In this document: one piece after another, positions 21,621 through 33,755 of the stretch
Layout: each line of letters begins with the position of its first letter
How positions within the stretch are numbered: position 1 is the stretch's first letter
Assembly (NCBI GenBank): GCA_021234155.1
Contig: JAJEKV010000034.1
Location: 1,610,001 to 1,674,000 of the forward strand
DNA: 64,000 nucleotides
Source of the DNA: Isoetes taiwanensis
Lineage: Eukaryota; Streptophyta; Lycopodiopsida; Isoetales; Isoetaceae
Direction: 5' to 3'
Program-made: the position numbers and the translations under genes
The notes under the pieces: model-generated
What the model was told of the DNA's origin: nothing
The model's input: only the letters and a program-made list of their open reading frames with translations
Databases searched by the model: none

Positions 21621-22075
21621 AGATAAGAAACAACTAAATATAAAACATAAAAAATAGAAAGAAGAAAGCCAAATTACCTGAAGAATAAACCGTGTTGTCA
21701 TCCTGTTAAGCTCGACCAGATTCAGCTTCTCAATTGGAATAGATACGTCCATACCAAAATCTTTTCTCCACTCGTCGAACCTTCTTCTTGCCCAGCTATT
21801 AACAGTCCTTGATCGATCCGGACCACCATTCAAAGCTTCAGACCGCATGTCCTCGTCAAGAGGAAGCCAATTCTCTTTTGGACATATTCATCTTCGTCAC
21901 TACTATCGCCACCGAACTCTGCCAAGATGCTTTGGCTTTCTTCCAAGGTAACAGGACTTGAAGGCATTAAATAACTATCTCTAGGTAATAGACTGAATGT
22001 TGGCCGAGAACAGTCACCTATGCTTGCTATTCTGACAGACAACCATATTAAAAGGAATCCTTCCACCATAGACAT

Positions 22076-22960
22076 TACATTAACTTAGTCTATGAACCTG
22101 TTGTTTGCAGTACAAATAACCTGCATTATAAACAAAAACAGAAGACATAAATAAAAAACAGAAGCATGCAATAAAAACAGAAGCATGTAATAATCAGAAA
22201 AAAAAAAAAAAACAAAAGCTTTTTCTCATCGTAAGAATATACAATGATGATATCCTTGCTGTCACACAACCACACTGTACTCCTTAGTCGAGATCTGCAA
22301 CAAACACACAAGTATAAACACATGCAAACCAGAAATCACTAAATATATCACAAACATTACCTGAAAGAAGATTACCATGAAACAAATTACCAGCTACAAG
22401 GACTCCACCCGCCAGAACCAATAATACCTAACTACATGTCAACTTACACCCTAAATTATCATGCATTCTCGCCAAACCTGACAGATTTTGTCACTACAAC
22501 TTGCCAAAACCAAATATCTAACAAAGAGGATATAAAATCAGTTAGATTTTTGATGAAACCAAAGAAATATATCATATCTTCATATCTAACAAGATTCTTC
22601 AAGAAGAAGAATTGAACAAGAAGTCGCCAGAAGGTAAAAAGCTCAAGATTCTTCAAGAAACATCAAGAACTTCTGATTTTTTGACAAAATCGTGCCTATC
22701 ACTAAGCAGCGCCTCGCCGGATCTAATCAGAAGGAGTAGGACTCGTACCAAAACAACAAAAACCTCAAGAACCTTTAAAAGACTTAAAGAATCTCTGATT
22801 TTCTAACAAAATCCTACCTAACACTAAGGAGCGCCTCGCTGGATATAATCAGAAGCAGCAGCACTCCTACAACGACCAAGATCGGCTCGCCGGAATCAAA
22901 ACAGAGGGCAAAAATTTTATCTCGAACGTAATCCCCCGATTACGTAAGAGAATCTATTTC
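22076..22960 (-). other. presumed 5' UTR and intron region of Crypton-like copy 1, with a 122-bp duplication
   Basis: No protein similarity is visible upstream of the first coding exon. A two-copy tandem duplication (period 122 bp; GCGCCTCGCCGGATCTAATC near 22710 and its relative near 22832) lies here. A perfect 7-bp-arm palindrome CGTAATCCCCCGATTACG sits near 22927-22944. The composition resembles 5' UTR plus first-intron sequence of a gene transcribed leftward. Confidence 0.4.
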
Positions 22961-23115
22961 CCTCGGGTTTTTCCCCCTCAGAATATTCCTCGGCGGGCCA
23001 CCAGCCTCGGCGGAGCACTCGCGGCTCCGCCGCTCGTGCGCCGCCTCAGCTGGCGGCGCCGCCTCGGAATTTCCTCGGTGGAAAACCCTCGGGGCATAGA
23101 TTCCCTATTACATAA
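22960..23115. other. GC-rich CCTCGG-repeat patch
   Basis: About 150 bp of high GC content with repeated CCTCGG and GGCGGAGC words stands out from AT-rich neighbours. It lies upstream of Crypton-like copy 1 and may be the promoter or terminal region of that element. Minus-strand frame 22978-23169 is Arg-rich and probably not a gene. Confidence 0.35.
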
Positions 23116-23169
23116 ACCGGACACGCACACAGAAGAGCAGTTAGCCAGTGGCAGGTTTTTGGCATGCAT

Positions 23170-26100
23170 TGCTTCCCTTCAGCTCACATAGTCTTTTATA
23201 TCAATCCAGTTACATTTTGGAGGGTAAGGAGCTCGAGTTCTACTAGAAAAAGATTCAGAAGAAAAAGGGGAAGGGCACAGCAGCGTAGTCCTTGTTTATT
23301 TATTTATAATTTTTAAGGACTACGATATTTGAAGATGGAGCCATAAAGGGAATATAAGCCTTTAAAAATTTCAAAGGTAATTTTGTTTGAGCATTCTGAT
23401 CTGTTCCATGAGGAACTCTAAATATGTAACTAGGATGTTTTCTGATCTTTGGTAAAATAAATTTAGCTGAAATGTTCTATGTTCTTATTATGAACAAAAG
23501 AATGAAATATGTAATTTTTGAATCTAAGAAGCTTGTATGTAAAGCATTTATCTGAAGCATCTTTCATGCTTTTAGTTCCAATTTGGTTCCTCTTGGTTCC
23601 TTCGTGCTCAATTTTGGTGAAGTTGAAAAGAAGAGCTGTTCAATTTCAAGCTCAACTTGTTATAAGGTGCTCACAGTATGAAGTTTCCCCAGTTGGGGTC
23701 ATGTTGTTTGACCCATCTTCTCATCCTTGCTGTTAACAATTTTTTATTTTGTTTATTTAAACTAGAACTTTAAAAAAACCGTACAGAACGCTAATAGATG
23801 TAAACCTTCTAAATTCTCCGTTGTTCAGTGTAAGATGAAGATTGCCTGTCTTTAGTAATTCAACAAAGCTATACAAATTCCACAATTCAGCATTTGAAAC
23901 ATGTCTAAGCGAATTTAATTCATATTAACCTTAGACCATGAGAGGTGTAAATACATTAGGCCATTCCTAGGATGGTCCTATGAAACAACTAGTTAGTGTT
24001 CTCATTGAGCTCTTTGAAACATTGAATACAAATTGGTCTATATAATATGGGTAGAAGTTTTTGAAAAGCTTGAAAAAAAAAAGCTTCAAAACTAGACAAT
24101 TATCGAGAGCATAAGATAAAAAATGAATCATTCACTGTATAGGCTAAAAAATATGAGATAGACTGGCAACAACTTCTCACCAGGATGAAACACTCCCTCT
24201 CCCCCCCCCCCCCTGAGTTTTCGAGGAAAATCCTAATGAGAAACGGTCGCCAACACTCTTGAGAAATGCTTGCAGTGCCTGAACTAGAATGGAGATAACT
24301 TGAAATATGTCGCGCCAAACAAAGAGTCGATGCACCCAAACGGGATAGCATACATCAGCTGCAAATTCTCCGATAAACATGATGGCGAGGCTCCCTAAAG
24401 AAGAAGCGCGACCCCCCCACATTGTGACAACTAGGATACTTCCAAAAAGTAACTTGCAAAGTCAAGACTGAAAAAAATGACCGGTCAAGGAGTTGGCTGC
24501 CCTGCGCATCAGTACAATATAGTATCAAAAGAATAATAAGGCTCAAAGGCTCCAGGGCCACGCCGAGAAAGAAACAATCAGCCGACCAATCGAGAACTGT
24601 CCGCGGAATGAGCATCGCAGGAAAAATATTCGATTAGTACTGCCTCGGAAGCTACATTGTGACGCCGAGAGAAATGAAAAATAAATTATGTTTTGGAGGC
24701 TACAATGCCACACCCGGAAAGAATGAAATGATAAGTAAGCCTCGGAGACTACAGTGCCACGCTGAGATTAATGAAAAATAAGAATGTATGCACTTTCACA
24801 GAAGATAGAAAGAAACCATGGAGGATATTGGAAGCTGCAGGGCGACCCGAGAAGTAAAGAAAAATAAGCATGACTAACCGACCAATAAGACATGGAGCGA
24901 CTTCAACAACGGAACTTGATATGAAAAAATGGAAAATTAGAGGTAGATATGACCTACAAGCTCAGATATGATAGAGGGAGAGGGGGGCGAGAAACTTGTA
25001 GAGGCAGAAATCAGCAGAATGAAAAGAAGCTCAAGAGAACGCCGATGACTGAAAAAGAGAAAGAAGGTGGTATAAATAGGAAATGCAAGGTAGGGCGTCT
25101 CCATCCAGCAATAAAACCGATATTGCTAGGATGGGTCCTATGAAATAACTAGTTGGCAGATAGAAGAGGAATCTTCCTAAAAAAAATGGAGCAGTAGGAC
25201 AACAAGAAAAAGGTAAAGAAAGAAGAAATGGGCAAAAAAGATGATTAGAACAGATCAGGCAAAGGGGGTAAACAAAGAAACTGTGAAGCAAGACTAAGGG
25301 AGGAACTGGGATAATCAGTGCAAAGGCCAAATGGCATGACATATAGACACCAACATGGAAAAGAAAACTAAGGTGAATCAAGAGCAGACATGGTAAAGAT
25401 AGAAAAGAAAGCTATGCATTCCAGAAGGACTAGCGCAACACAATGGTGCAAAAAAGACCAAAGATAGCAAGGGGATAAATTCGCACAATCATGAAGAACT
25501 GAGGAATTAACCATCAATGGGATAAATGAAGTCAGGAAAAAAAAATAGAGAACAATGAAGCCAAACAAAGAAGGTTTAAACCAATGGGACTACGCAAAGG
25601 AGTTAAGGGGATTAAGGAGGATAGTTGGGCAAGGGAAGAGATGGAACGATGACATATCAAATCAAACTAGAACAGACTGAGAGAATATGGACAACAGAGG
25701 AAAGAAATGGAAGGAGATGGCATGCATTAAAAAGACAAAGATAGTTGGAAGAAACGGAATGGAGAAATAAGAAACACTGAAATACGTGGGATGGGCCAAA
25801 CTGGAGATAACTGAGATAAGTGAAATAAGGACGAACTATGAAAACCAATAAGCCAAAAAAAGAAATAGACTATTAAAGCTAATAGGACGAAAACTAATCA
25901 CAGACTATTACATAGCAAAGAGAGAAGAGCAATAAACGGAATCATGGAATTGAAGGAACTAGTTGGATTGAATGGAACGCAAAAGAGGGTCAAAAGTGGG
26001 AATAATAAAATAAAGCAAGACAAAGGAGCAAATGAACCAATCGGGTAAAGAAACAAGAGCGCATGGAAAACCTGAGCAAGTATGACATAAGGATCTGGAC

Positions 26101-26200
26101 GGATAGACAGAGCAACTTAGAAAAGGGTAGAAGAGAATATTGTACTAAAAGAGCAGCTGGGGGACATGGAGTAAGAATCGCTCTACAGACCAGCCTATTG
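23170..26200. other. gene-free interval with degenerate repeats and a purine-rich strand
   Basis: No recognisable coding sequence. A degenerate repeat of about 65 bp with words like CTACAGTGCCACGCCGAGA recurs at about 24540, 24650, 24700, 24755 and 24840. A 14-C run sits near 24202-24215. From about 24900 to 26150 the plus strand is mostly A and G. A shared word (CTAGGATGG(G)TCCTATGAAA) occurs near 23967 and 25128, about 1.16 kb apart. Confidence 0.6.
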
Positions 26201-26725
26201 GTTATATAGGTAATGGTTTTGCCATAGCTTCAAGGATCATTGATTTGTTGATATTTTCCTTAAATTTTTAATTTTCTTAATCAACTGGTGTCGCAGCAAG
26301 CAGGGACTCCAACTCTTGCAAAGCCAGACATGTTGAATCTAACCCATTATGGCGAGCCAGACATGTTGAATCTAACCCATTTGGTACTAACTCATTGCCT
26401 GATTACTTCATGCTTGCCCATTTACGGTTCTAAACAGAAAAGACTAAACTACTTCTGGTCACCCTTAGGTCCAAACATGAAACAGACCTCAGGTACCATT
26501 CCCTGTAAACCTGATCCTCATAAGCAAGCACAGGCCAGGGATTAACCTGAAGCAAAAAAACTCACGAAGAAAAACAATTAAAAATAGCCCGCTTAGCCAA
26601 ATTGGTTCTCTGGGTTGTCGTTTGATGCTTCAGATGCATTAATCTGCCCAGCCCAATATACAGGATTCCAAAAGGCAAAGTTCTCTGGGTTACTATGACT
26701 GTTTGGGGATTTATCAATGAATTAG

Positions 26726-27092
26726 GGCAAAGCTGAGATGTTGCTTGAAGGGCGTTTTGAATACTTAGAATCCAAAACGGGGACTCAGAAATATTCTTCG
26801 GACAACAATTTCAAGCAAAAAGGGATTAAGGTCTAAAATTTAGGGCAAAATGGAGATGTTGCTCCGAGAAGCATTTTGGATGCTTAAAATCCAAAATGGG
26901 AACTCGAAAATGTCCTTCCACGACAATTTAGGGCAGATAGGAATTTAGAGCAGAAATTTAGAGCAAGATGTTGCTTGGAGGGCATTTTGGATGCTTAGAA
27001 TCTAAAATGGGGACTCAGAAACATCCTTGACACAACAGTTTGGGTGGACAGGGATTTAGAGCAGAAACTTAAGGCAAAACAGAGATATTGGC
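26726..27092. repeat. tandem repeat of about 128 bp, three copies
   Basis: Three units share TTTAGGGCAAAATGGAGATGTTGCT-like starts, GGCATTTTGGATGCTTAGAA and GGGGACTCAGAAA, at intervals of roughly 110-130 bp. They lie just upstream of the primer-binding site at 27640, so may be inside an LTR. Confidence 0.75.
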
Positions 27093-27639
27093 CGCGATAC
27101 TTGGATGTTCAATAGTGCTACACTATCTTTGTGATCCAAGGGAGTTTTATGCAAGCAGATAGATGAGAAATGCCTTGTCCTAATAAGACCGTAGGTGCTG
27201 GTGAGGTTGTGCATGGCATCGATATGGGATAGGCATGTACCAACAGTCTAGTTACTTATAGTTCTTAGTGTGCTTGCACTTTTTTATCCCTTACACTGGA
27301 TCCACCGACGCAGGGCTTCTAGACGACATACTGTTTAGATATGGTGAGGAGCATCTGCGCCGCAGATGCTATGGTGCGTGCAGTGGATTACATACATGTA
27401 TTCTTGCTGAGTCAATCATTGCTCATGATTACTCTACTGGTGGATAACGCTTATGCATGATACTAAGACATGGAGTGTTGTGCAGGCTATTTGATAGCTG
27501 GCAGGACTATGTGTGTATAGAATTATCTTGTATTGTCATTTATATACGTTCTTGGGAATCAATACTTGTTATGTATACTCTGATAGTTTATGTGAATATG
27601 TATCAAAAATTTTGGTACTAAAATTTTGGTTCACAATAG

Positions 27640-27652
27640 TGGTATCAGAGCC
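27640..27652 (+). other. LTR-retrotransposon primer-binding site (tRNA-iMet type)
   Basis: TGGTATCAGAGCC matches the 3' end complement of plant initiator methionine tRNA, used to prime minus-strand synthesis in Ty1/copia and Ty3 elements. A possible LTR end (TTGGTTCACA) lies 5 bp upstream. No gag or pol reading frame follows, so the element is decayed or non-autonomous. Confidence 0.6.
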
Positions 27653-30600
27653 TAAGTTGCGGCTTGGAACTTAAGTAGCTGAGATGGAACATGTTGAGGC
27701 CTTGAGTAGATGAGATGGATCCCCATCGTCAAGGAACCAAAACCTTTAGAAGATACTAGACAAGTATCAGTGACGATTTTAGTGGTACTATATCGTAATC
27801 TGGGTATCACTATCGGCGAGGATGATTAATATATTCCAAAATCTCACCACTCATGAAACATGGACATGCAACATAGACGTGCAATAATTTACATTATGCA
27901 AATCCAAAATTTTATTAGTTTCAAAAAGCTAGGGATCTCAATGATTGATTTTAATGCTTCTAAATAAGAAAAGAGGCATGAATTTCGAGAATATAAACTT
28001 GAATGTAACTGTAATTCTTCATAATCGAGAAGAACAATGTTCGTAATGTATACTCCGGCTTCAGGACTATATGCTGGATAATTTGCAATTTCATATGCTC
28101 TAGAAGCCAGTTTCAAAATAACCAACTCGGGCAATTCTCTTAGAGATTGTTATCTCATTCATTGCAAGACCGTTGATAATAAAATCCGAGATGTCATCAG
28201 CCAAACTTATACCAAAACTTGATTACTACTTGTAAGCATTTTACCTCTTCATTCTTTTTCATGTTTTTGCTGATCATAGAATTAACTTGGTCTACCATAA
28301 GTACCCCTTGTTCTATCCACCAATATCAAATATATTAAAGTGTTGGAATCTCATCTTGATATTGCTGTTTATTTCCAGAATATTTTTGGAAAAATATATG
28401 TAGAGCTTGCCCTACAGAGTTAAAATCCTAAACATTATCAAGATTCAAGGAGGCAGGAAATTTCTGATTTTTAGGTACATCCTTAGAATGACTTACATTG
28501 GTATGTTTTTTGGAGGCGTGTACACGTATCTCTCAATCACGGCATTCAACAAACATTCTGTTTGATCCTCAAAGCAGTCAAATAATAGCAGACTACCCGC
28601 AAACAAAGCATGCGTGCAAACAACGCATGTGCTATGGTTATTACACTCCACTAGAAAGTCTCAAAAATGTTTGAACTGTTGCCAAAACCACTCTTTAAAG
28701 TTTATGTGCCCTTCTCTAGAGTCTCATCCGTTCAAGGCACAGCACATGCACGCATGTAATGCTAAAGCAGCACTAACTAACAAGCAACCTAAAGACAAAC
28801 ATATTAACGTTCAGTCTCCAGTGCTATTTTCCGAATCTGCTTACAAATTCAATGCGGGTCATACTTTTCTGAGGATGCCTTCAGCACGAAAAGGTTATAT
28901 CTCTATTTAAATTAGTCTTTGAAAAAAGAGAAGATGAGTAAGGCACAAATACATCCATGATTAATGACTTACCACTGTAGCAAATTGGATCTTCATTTTT
29001 GGAGCATAAAGTGAATGCAGTAGGAAATGGCTTATATCCTCAAGGTTGAGACAATGGTGGTGTATATAAATGATATCCATAAAAAATGTCATTGCATATT
29101 CCCATGATACAAAGTTCTCCAAATAGAGGGCGACTTCAAAGATATCAAGAAACTTGAGAAATGTTAATCTTTGAGTGGAAACTGCATGCTGTTGCAACCT
29201 TCAGAGCTTGAAGACGAACCTTGGAAGCCATAGGTTGCAAGCCTTTATGTAGAATATTAGCAAGCCTGTTGTTTTCTTACAGCCAAGTAAGATTATGATT
29301 TTCAAGAATGTCTTGTTTTTCTTCCTGGTCAAAGAGCAAAAATTACTGCTAATCTTAAAATAAAAGATCAACAGGCTTTGTTTCTATATGACCTAACACT
29401 ACACTAGGGCCAAATTTTGAAGGAAATTTTCTTTACCTCAAGCAACCGAGGTTCCTCTAAGATATACCAACAAATTTCTTCTTCAAACACGAACATCATG
29501 TGGTCAAACTGGTCTGCATCTAATTGCTCTCTATTTCAAACAATAGAGCTAGCAAAAAAGTAAAGGTGGCAGAAGCCCCTTTTGATGTTATAGCTGGTAC
29601 TAGAAATTTTGTTAAGAATGGTACACTTCAAAAAGATAAGATAATTGCTTATGCATGTTCATCTATAACCTGCATTGTTATTATGCTATTCCAAGCATCA
29701 CTGACCTGATTGAAAGCCTCGCAGAATGTCAGTTGAGAAGAGTGTTGTAAATAAAGATAAATACTAAAAGCCATAAGTTCCAAATTTTCAAACCTCAATG
29801 ACTAAGTCACACCTTGCATTTATTAAAGCCAATTCCAACAAAGAATTAGGCATATAAAGCATCCCAAAAGATCAATATTTCAAGAACTCGCTACTTCAGC
29901 ATTAAGTGCTGAAGAATATGAACATGTGTCTGCACAACACGTAGATCAATGTCGGCTAGGTTCATTTTATGGAGAAGCAAAAATGAGGATTTGTAAAAAG
30001 GAATGTCCGGTATACGGTTGACGTTCCCAAATTGCAGAACCAATCCATATAAAAATGAACAAGGCAACTGAAAAAAAAAATGCTTAATAACTTATCTTGT
30101 GAAACTTGAGGCAAGAGATCCAATCTTTAAAATCCTGTAACTCACAAGTGGATTCCTAATCTGCAAGGGATCAAGTTAAGTCACATGTTAACTCAACAAA
30201 AAACTAGGCCTTTCATTCACGCATAGAAAAGGAATATTGGAAGGGCTTGACCTGTAGTCCAACATGCAGGAGCCAGAAACCGGCCTTTACAAAGCCACAA
30301 CCTTTGCCCTTTAACAAACAAAAATGGAAAGCCTATTGTATTATAACCTTGTGTCTGTCCTAGCTGTGACCTTAAACAAAAATGGAAAGCCTATTGTATT
30401 ATAACCTTGTGTCTGTCCTAGCTGTGACCTTATTAGCTTGTATGTGTAAGTTGACCTTATTCTAGCCTTTCGTTTCATCCTTCCTTTGAACAAGCTTCTG
30501 CCTTCATTTCGAACCTTCCAATGGCAATTTGTCCTGTCGAATTTCTAGCCTTCCAATGGCAATGAAAAAATCGTCATTGCTTAGATCAATATGTGGGCCT

Positions 30601-32250
30601 CCCCTAGGGTACATTCTTTGTTAGTGTGACCTTGCTTTATTAATCCTTAAATGTTTTCTAGTATTCTATTGGTTAATATTCTGAATAAGAGATATTAGAA
30701 TAACATCATATTTTCTCCTGCTGAAAGAATGTTGAGGAAGTGATTAGAATCCTCTAAAGCCAAAGTTAATGGTCAAGGGTTTAAAGAACACTGAAATGGT
30801 GTAAACTGGAACAATATAATAATGGGTTATATTAGAATTGTTTTATTTTCTAGCGTTGGGGGTAAGAGAAATAAAAGTTCATGTTCAAACGATACTCTCC
30901 GACAAAAGCTAATGATTCATGGTTAGAACCTGTCAAGTGGCCTGCATATAAATAGGTAGCGCCCACATTTTGTCACTTTTAGACATCTTTGGAAAGCATA
31001 TGGAACACCTATAGTCATCTTGAAAGGATGCAAAAGTTTGTGATACCAGATTGCTTCAAGAACTGCACCATGAGATGGTGCGCTTAAATGCATCTAACAA
31101 AGGTATAACTACTCAGGAGACGTTATATCTTCCTTTTGAGGGCTTAAAGTTTAACTTTGTATTTTATGGGAGTGTAACTTGTAATTCATATTGACATAAC
31201 AATTCCAATTTTGCCATCCTTCTGTATCGCTATATTTATCTATCTTCACTTGCAGCAGCCCAGAAAATGACGGACAGCAGATACATAGAAGTAAGTTTCC
31301 ATGAACATGGAAAGCTTTCTCCAGTAGAATGCAATGTGCACAAATGCAAGTTTCAGGCATTACAGCCTCTTCAGAATCATGTGACTGAGGAAATTTTGTA
31401 ATCCATAGATCATCATCTTGCCAACATTTCAGGCACAGTCTTTCTTCTCCATGTAATTACAGTACACAGACCCTTAAAAAGTTTTCACACATTTAAAACT
31501 GGTGCCTCCTGATATCCCATATCATACTGTCGAAAAAATGCCACCTGCATATGTGCTTGCAGCTTTAGAAATCCATGTGCTACTGTCTTTTAGCTGTGGT
31601 TTCCCATTGCTTTTGGCACTAACTTCCTGCATGATGTTAAAATCCAGATTGGGTCCCAGATTTATATCTGCATCAAAGGGAGTTCTACAGAAAGATGCTG
31701 TTGTACCTAATCAAAAAGTACACGTGAAAGAGAACAATGAAAGCAAAATGAAGTAAAGGAAAATGGTCTATACAGTAAAGGCAAGCACAACAGCAAATTT
31801 GCAAAGAGATTAGGTTTTCCAAAGCATGTGCAAATGCTGAGCATATTTCCCAATCATTCCTATTTTGCAGATGCAGTAACATATGATAGGTACCTCACCT
31901 GGAAAAAATTTACTAGCCTTTCCCTTACAAGTTCTGCATGGCTTTCAAGTTCACCATGTAAGTTCTGCATTGCTTTCAAGTTCACCATGTAAATGAACAA
32001 CCCTAGACAATGCTATCCCAGAAATCTCAGCTTACACAAAAAATCTCAGCTACAGCAGTCAAGAAAAAAAAAAATTAGCGCTGCCTTTTTAGGCTTTTAC
32101 TTATCCACAGTGGCCTTTTTTTAGCCTATAGTTATCCAATCCCTTTCTATCAAAATACCCATCCGAATCCCTTGCGGCCTTTTTTAGGCCTGTAATTATC
32201 CAATCCCTTTTTATCTAAATACCCATCCGAATGCCTTTAATCCCATCCGA
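27653..32250. other. gene-free interval; unassigned short frames only
   Basis: I recognise no gene. The minus-strand frame 27889-28134 (reading VILKLASRAYEIANYPAYSP, then GVYITNIVLLDYEEL) looks protein-like and may be an exon of an unidentified gene or fragment. Others (28614-28910 plus; 28961-29197 and 31151-31360 minus) are unconvincing. Tandem duplications at 30316-30431 and 31929-31994 are present. Confidence 0.5.
30316..30431. repeat. 58-bp exact tandem duplication
   Basis: The unit AAACAAAAATGGAAAGCC... is present twice (30316-30373 and 30374-30431) with no difference I can see. It is recent, or an assembly artefact. Confidence 0.9.
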
Positions 32251-32258
32251 AAGCCTTT
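32095..32258 (+). promoter_or_regulatory. SWEET upstream repeats with TTATCC motifs
   Basis: Two imperfect 70-75-bp units share TTATCCAATCCCTTT and AAATACCCATCCGAAT, just upstream of the TATA box. TTATCC occurs at least three times here (near 32101, 32132 and 32197). TTATCC is the published plant sugar-repressive/I-box-like word. Linking it to sugar control of this transporter is inference, since the word is short. Confidence 0.4.
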
Positions 32259-32265
32259 AATCTTA

Positions 32266-32280
32266 GCTATATATATGAGA
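32266..32280 (+). promoter_or_regulatory. TATA box of the SWEET gene
   Basis: GCTATATATATGAGA lies about 165 bp upstream of the start codon. This is a good TATA element and would place transcription start near 32300, giving a 5' UTR of about 140 nt. Confidence 0.6.
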
Positions 32281-32438
32281 GGCAGCATTCGCATCCACCA
32301 TTCTGCTTTGAACATCGGCAGGCGCTCAAAATCGACTTTCTATTGTCTGCCGACTTTTAACATACATCGACATTCTACTGCCTTTTTTTCTCTGATATTG
32401 AAATTAAGCTTTTTAATTATCGAGATCAAGCTTTAACC

Positions 32439-33695
32439 ATGGTGTTGAAATCGGTGCTCAAAACCACTCTTGGCATTGTGGGCAATGCCACAGCAGTCTG
32501 TCTTTTCGTTTCTCCTATGTAAATATCATATTTCTTTCTATTCTATACTTTTTAATGTAAAGTTAGTGGGGGAAGGACCCACTTCAGCAATGTAAAGTGG
32601 TGGGGGCAGGACCCATCTGGGTGTGTTGTAAAGTGTCACATGTCCGATAGGACGCTGCCTTGTGGCGTGACGTTAAAATCTCTTCTTCTTCTTCTTCTTT
32701 ATCTATTTAATTGATTTTTTTTTTTTTTATTTGGTGCAGTCCTACTTTTCTGGAGATTTGGAAGCGAAAGTCCACTGAGGATTTTTCTTCTTTCCCTTAC
32801 GTCTCCACATTAGCCAATTGTGTCTTGTGGGTTGTTTATGGCATCTTAAAAGGCCATAGTCCACTCGTCCTCACTATCAATGGCTTTGGTTGTTTTATCG
32901 AATTGGTCTATCTCAGCTTGTTCTGGTTTTATGCTCCTAAGATTCCAAGAGAGAATAAGAAATTCTCTCCAATGGTAACTAAGTTCACCTTGCCTTCATT
33001 AGATGCTATTTTTTTTCCTTTTTCTTTCGTTTTTTCTTAATTGTATACTAATACTTACAATGTTTACATTGTATACTAATACATACTTACAATGTTTATA
33101 ATGTTCGCAGGGTAGACTCCGTCTATACGTGCTTTCCAGTCTTGCATGCCTCCTTCCTATCATACTCATAGGATTTTTTGCCACTCACAAACATCATATT
33201 CGCATGTATTTCTTCGGCATAATTTGTGCTGCACTAAATAGTTTGATGAATCTCTCTCCCTTCAGCATCATGGTAATGCCCTCAGTAGACAATGCTTTAT
33301 GTTTTTTCTTATTATTTATTATCTGCTCAAGGCTAACCATGCTCCTTACTCTCTAAACAGTATCAAGTTTACAAGACAAGGAGTACAGAATATATGCCCT
33401 TCTATCTGTCGCTTTTTGTATTTCTCAACAGCATTGTTTGGTTGTGCTATGCGATAGTCACAACGGATTGGTACATCTTTGTACGTATTGTTGTTGTGTT
33501 TGTATTGTTATTTGTAGTTTTGTGTGGGGTTTAACTTGTTACATTGGTCATTTGCAGAGCCCTAATATAGTGGGTTTAATTGGTGGCGCTGTACAATTGA
33601 TCCTATATTTCGTGTATAGAAATCACTCTAAGAAAACAACCCACGTTGAACTCACTCCTGTTGGACCGTGTGATATTGAAGCAGCATCAAAGTAG
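32439..33695 (+). CDS. SWEET: SWEET bidirectional sugar transporter, 5 exons, intact
   Basis: Exons 32439-32518, 32740-32974, 33111-33272, 33361-33480 and 33558-33695 all have GT-AG borders and join to an unbroken 244-residue frame. It starts MVLKSVLKTTLGIVGNATAV, continues SPIPTFLEIWKRKSTEDFS and PYVSTLANCVLWVVYG (first MtN3/saliva repeat), then a linker, and a second repeat with LSPFSIMYQVYKTRSTEYMP and LFVFLNSIVWLCYAI. Seven hydrophobic segments (3+1+3) and the length fit the family (about 230-300). SWEETs are uniporters moving sugars down gradients across plasma or vacuolar membranes. The cytosolic tail is short (about 25 residues). The start was chosen because it opens the GNATAV helix; the downstream ATG at 32711 lies in an intron. 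A TATA box and repeated TTATCC words lie upstream. This is the only intact gene in the window; transport substrate and clade cannot be told by eye. Confidence 0.93.
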
Positions 33696-33755
33696 CCTTG
33701 TTGTCATGCTTTGGGACAACCCTTGATATTGAAGCAGCATCATAGTAGCCTTCTT
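33671..33755. repeat. duplication of the SWEET stop-codon region
   Basis: The last 24 bases of the coding region (TGATATTGAAGCAGCATCA and the stop) recur 54 bp downstream in the 3' UTR (near 33725), again followed by TAGCCTT. It is a local tandem duplication that leaves the gene's own stop intact. Confidence 0.8.

Larger units (their letters stand above)
17241..21677 (-). other. 4.4-kb intron or insertion in Crypton-like copy 1, carrying gene fragments
   Basis: A donor (CTTCAG|GTAATTT at 21678/21677) and an acceptor (CTATTAG at 17248-17242) bracket this interval, so formally it is an intron. In copy 2 the corresponding exons are fused with no intron (RDLNFMLVTFMLQAKKVDNKLYPTG is continuous), so the interval is specific to copy 1. 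It contains same-strand fragments of a GH3 beta-xylosidase, a WD40-like gene and an unidentified gene, plus a tRNA-like repeat. It may be a captured block or a separate insertion. Confidence 0.6.
15367..22075 (-). pseudogene. Crypton-like tyrosine recombinase gene, copy 1
   Basis: Reading the minus strand, exons run about 22075-21678, 17241-17204, 17094-16506, 16423-16224, 16161-16058 and 15833-15367, all with GT-AG borders. The product would be roughly 600 residues. It has an acidic N-terminus, a VNSWARRRFDEWRKDFG block (the start of DUF3504-type core-binding regions), TRFGIRGNKE (catalytic Arg I), NKFGRVSLVSRL (box II, Arg II), ITGHRSTPGYERYDR (His III and nucleophile Tyr), and a C-terminal NTQGTFNNCNFNF tail. 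This matches the layout of Crypton/DUF3504 tyrosine recombinases, which cut and rejoin DNA through a 3'-phosphotyrosine. Defects are few: a frameshift near 21875 and a TAG at 16590-16592. The first main intron is 4.4 kb and holds foreign gene fragments. Copy 2 at 55-57 kb shares exon borders and motifs. The element's termini are not defined. Confidence 0.85.

Noticed and set aside
32711-33040. Start of the SWEET protein at the ATG at 32711
   Set aside because: This ATG is within the pyrimidine tract of intron 1. The exon at 32439-32518 supplies the conserved first helix and joins in frame.
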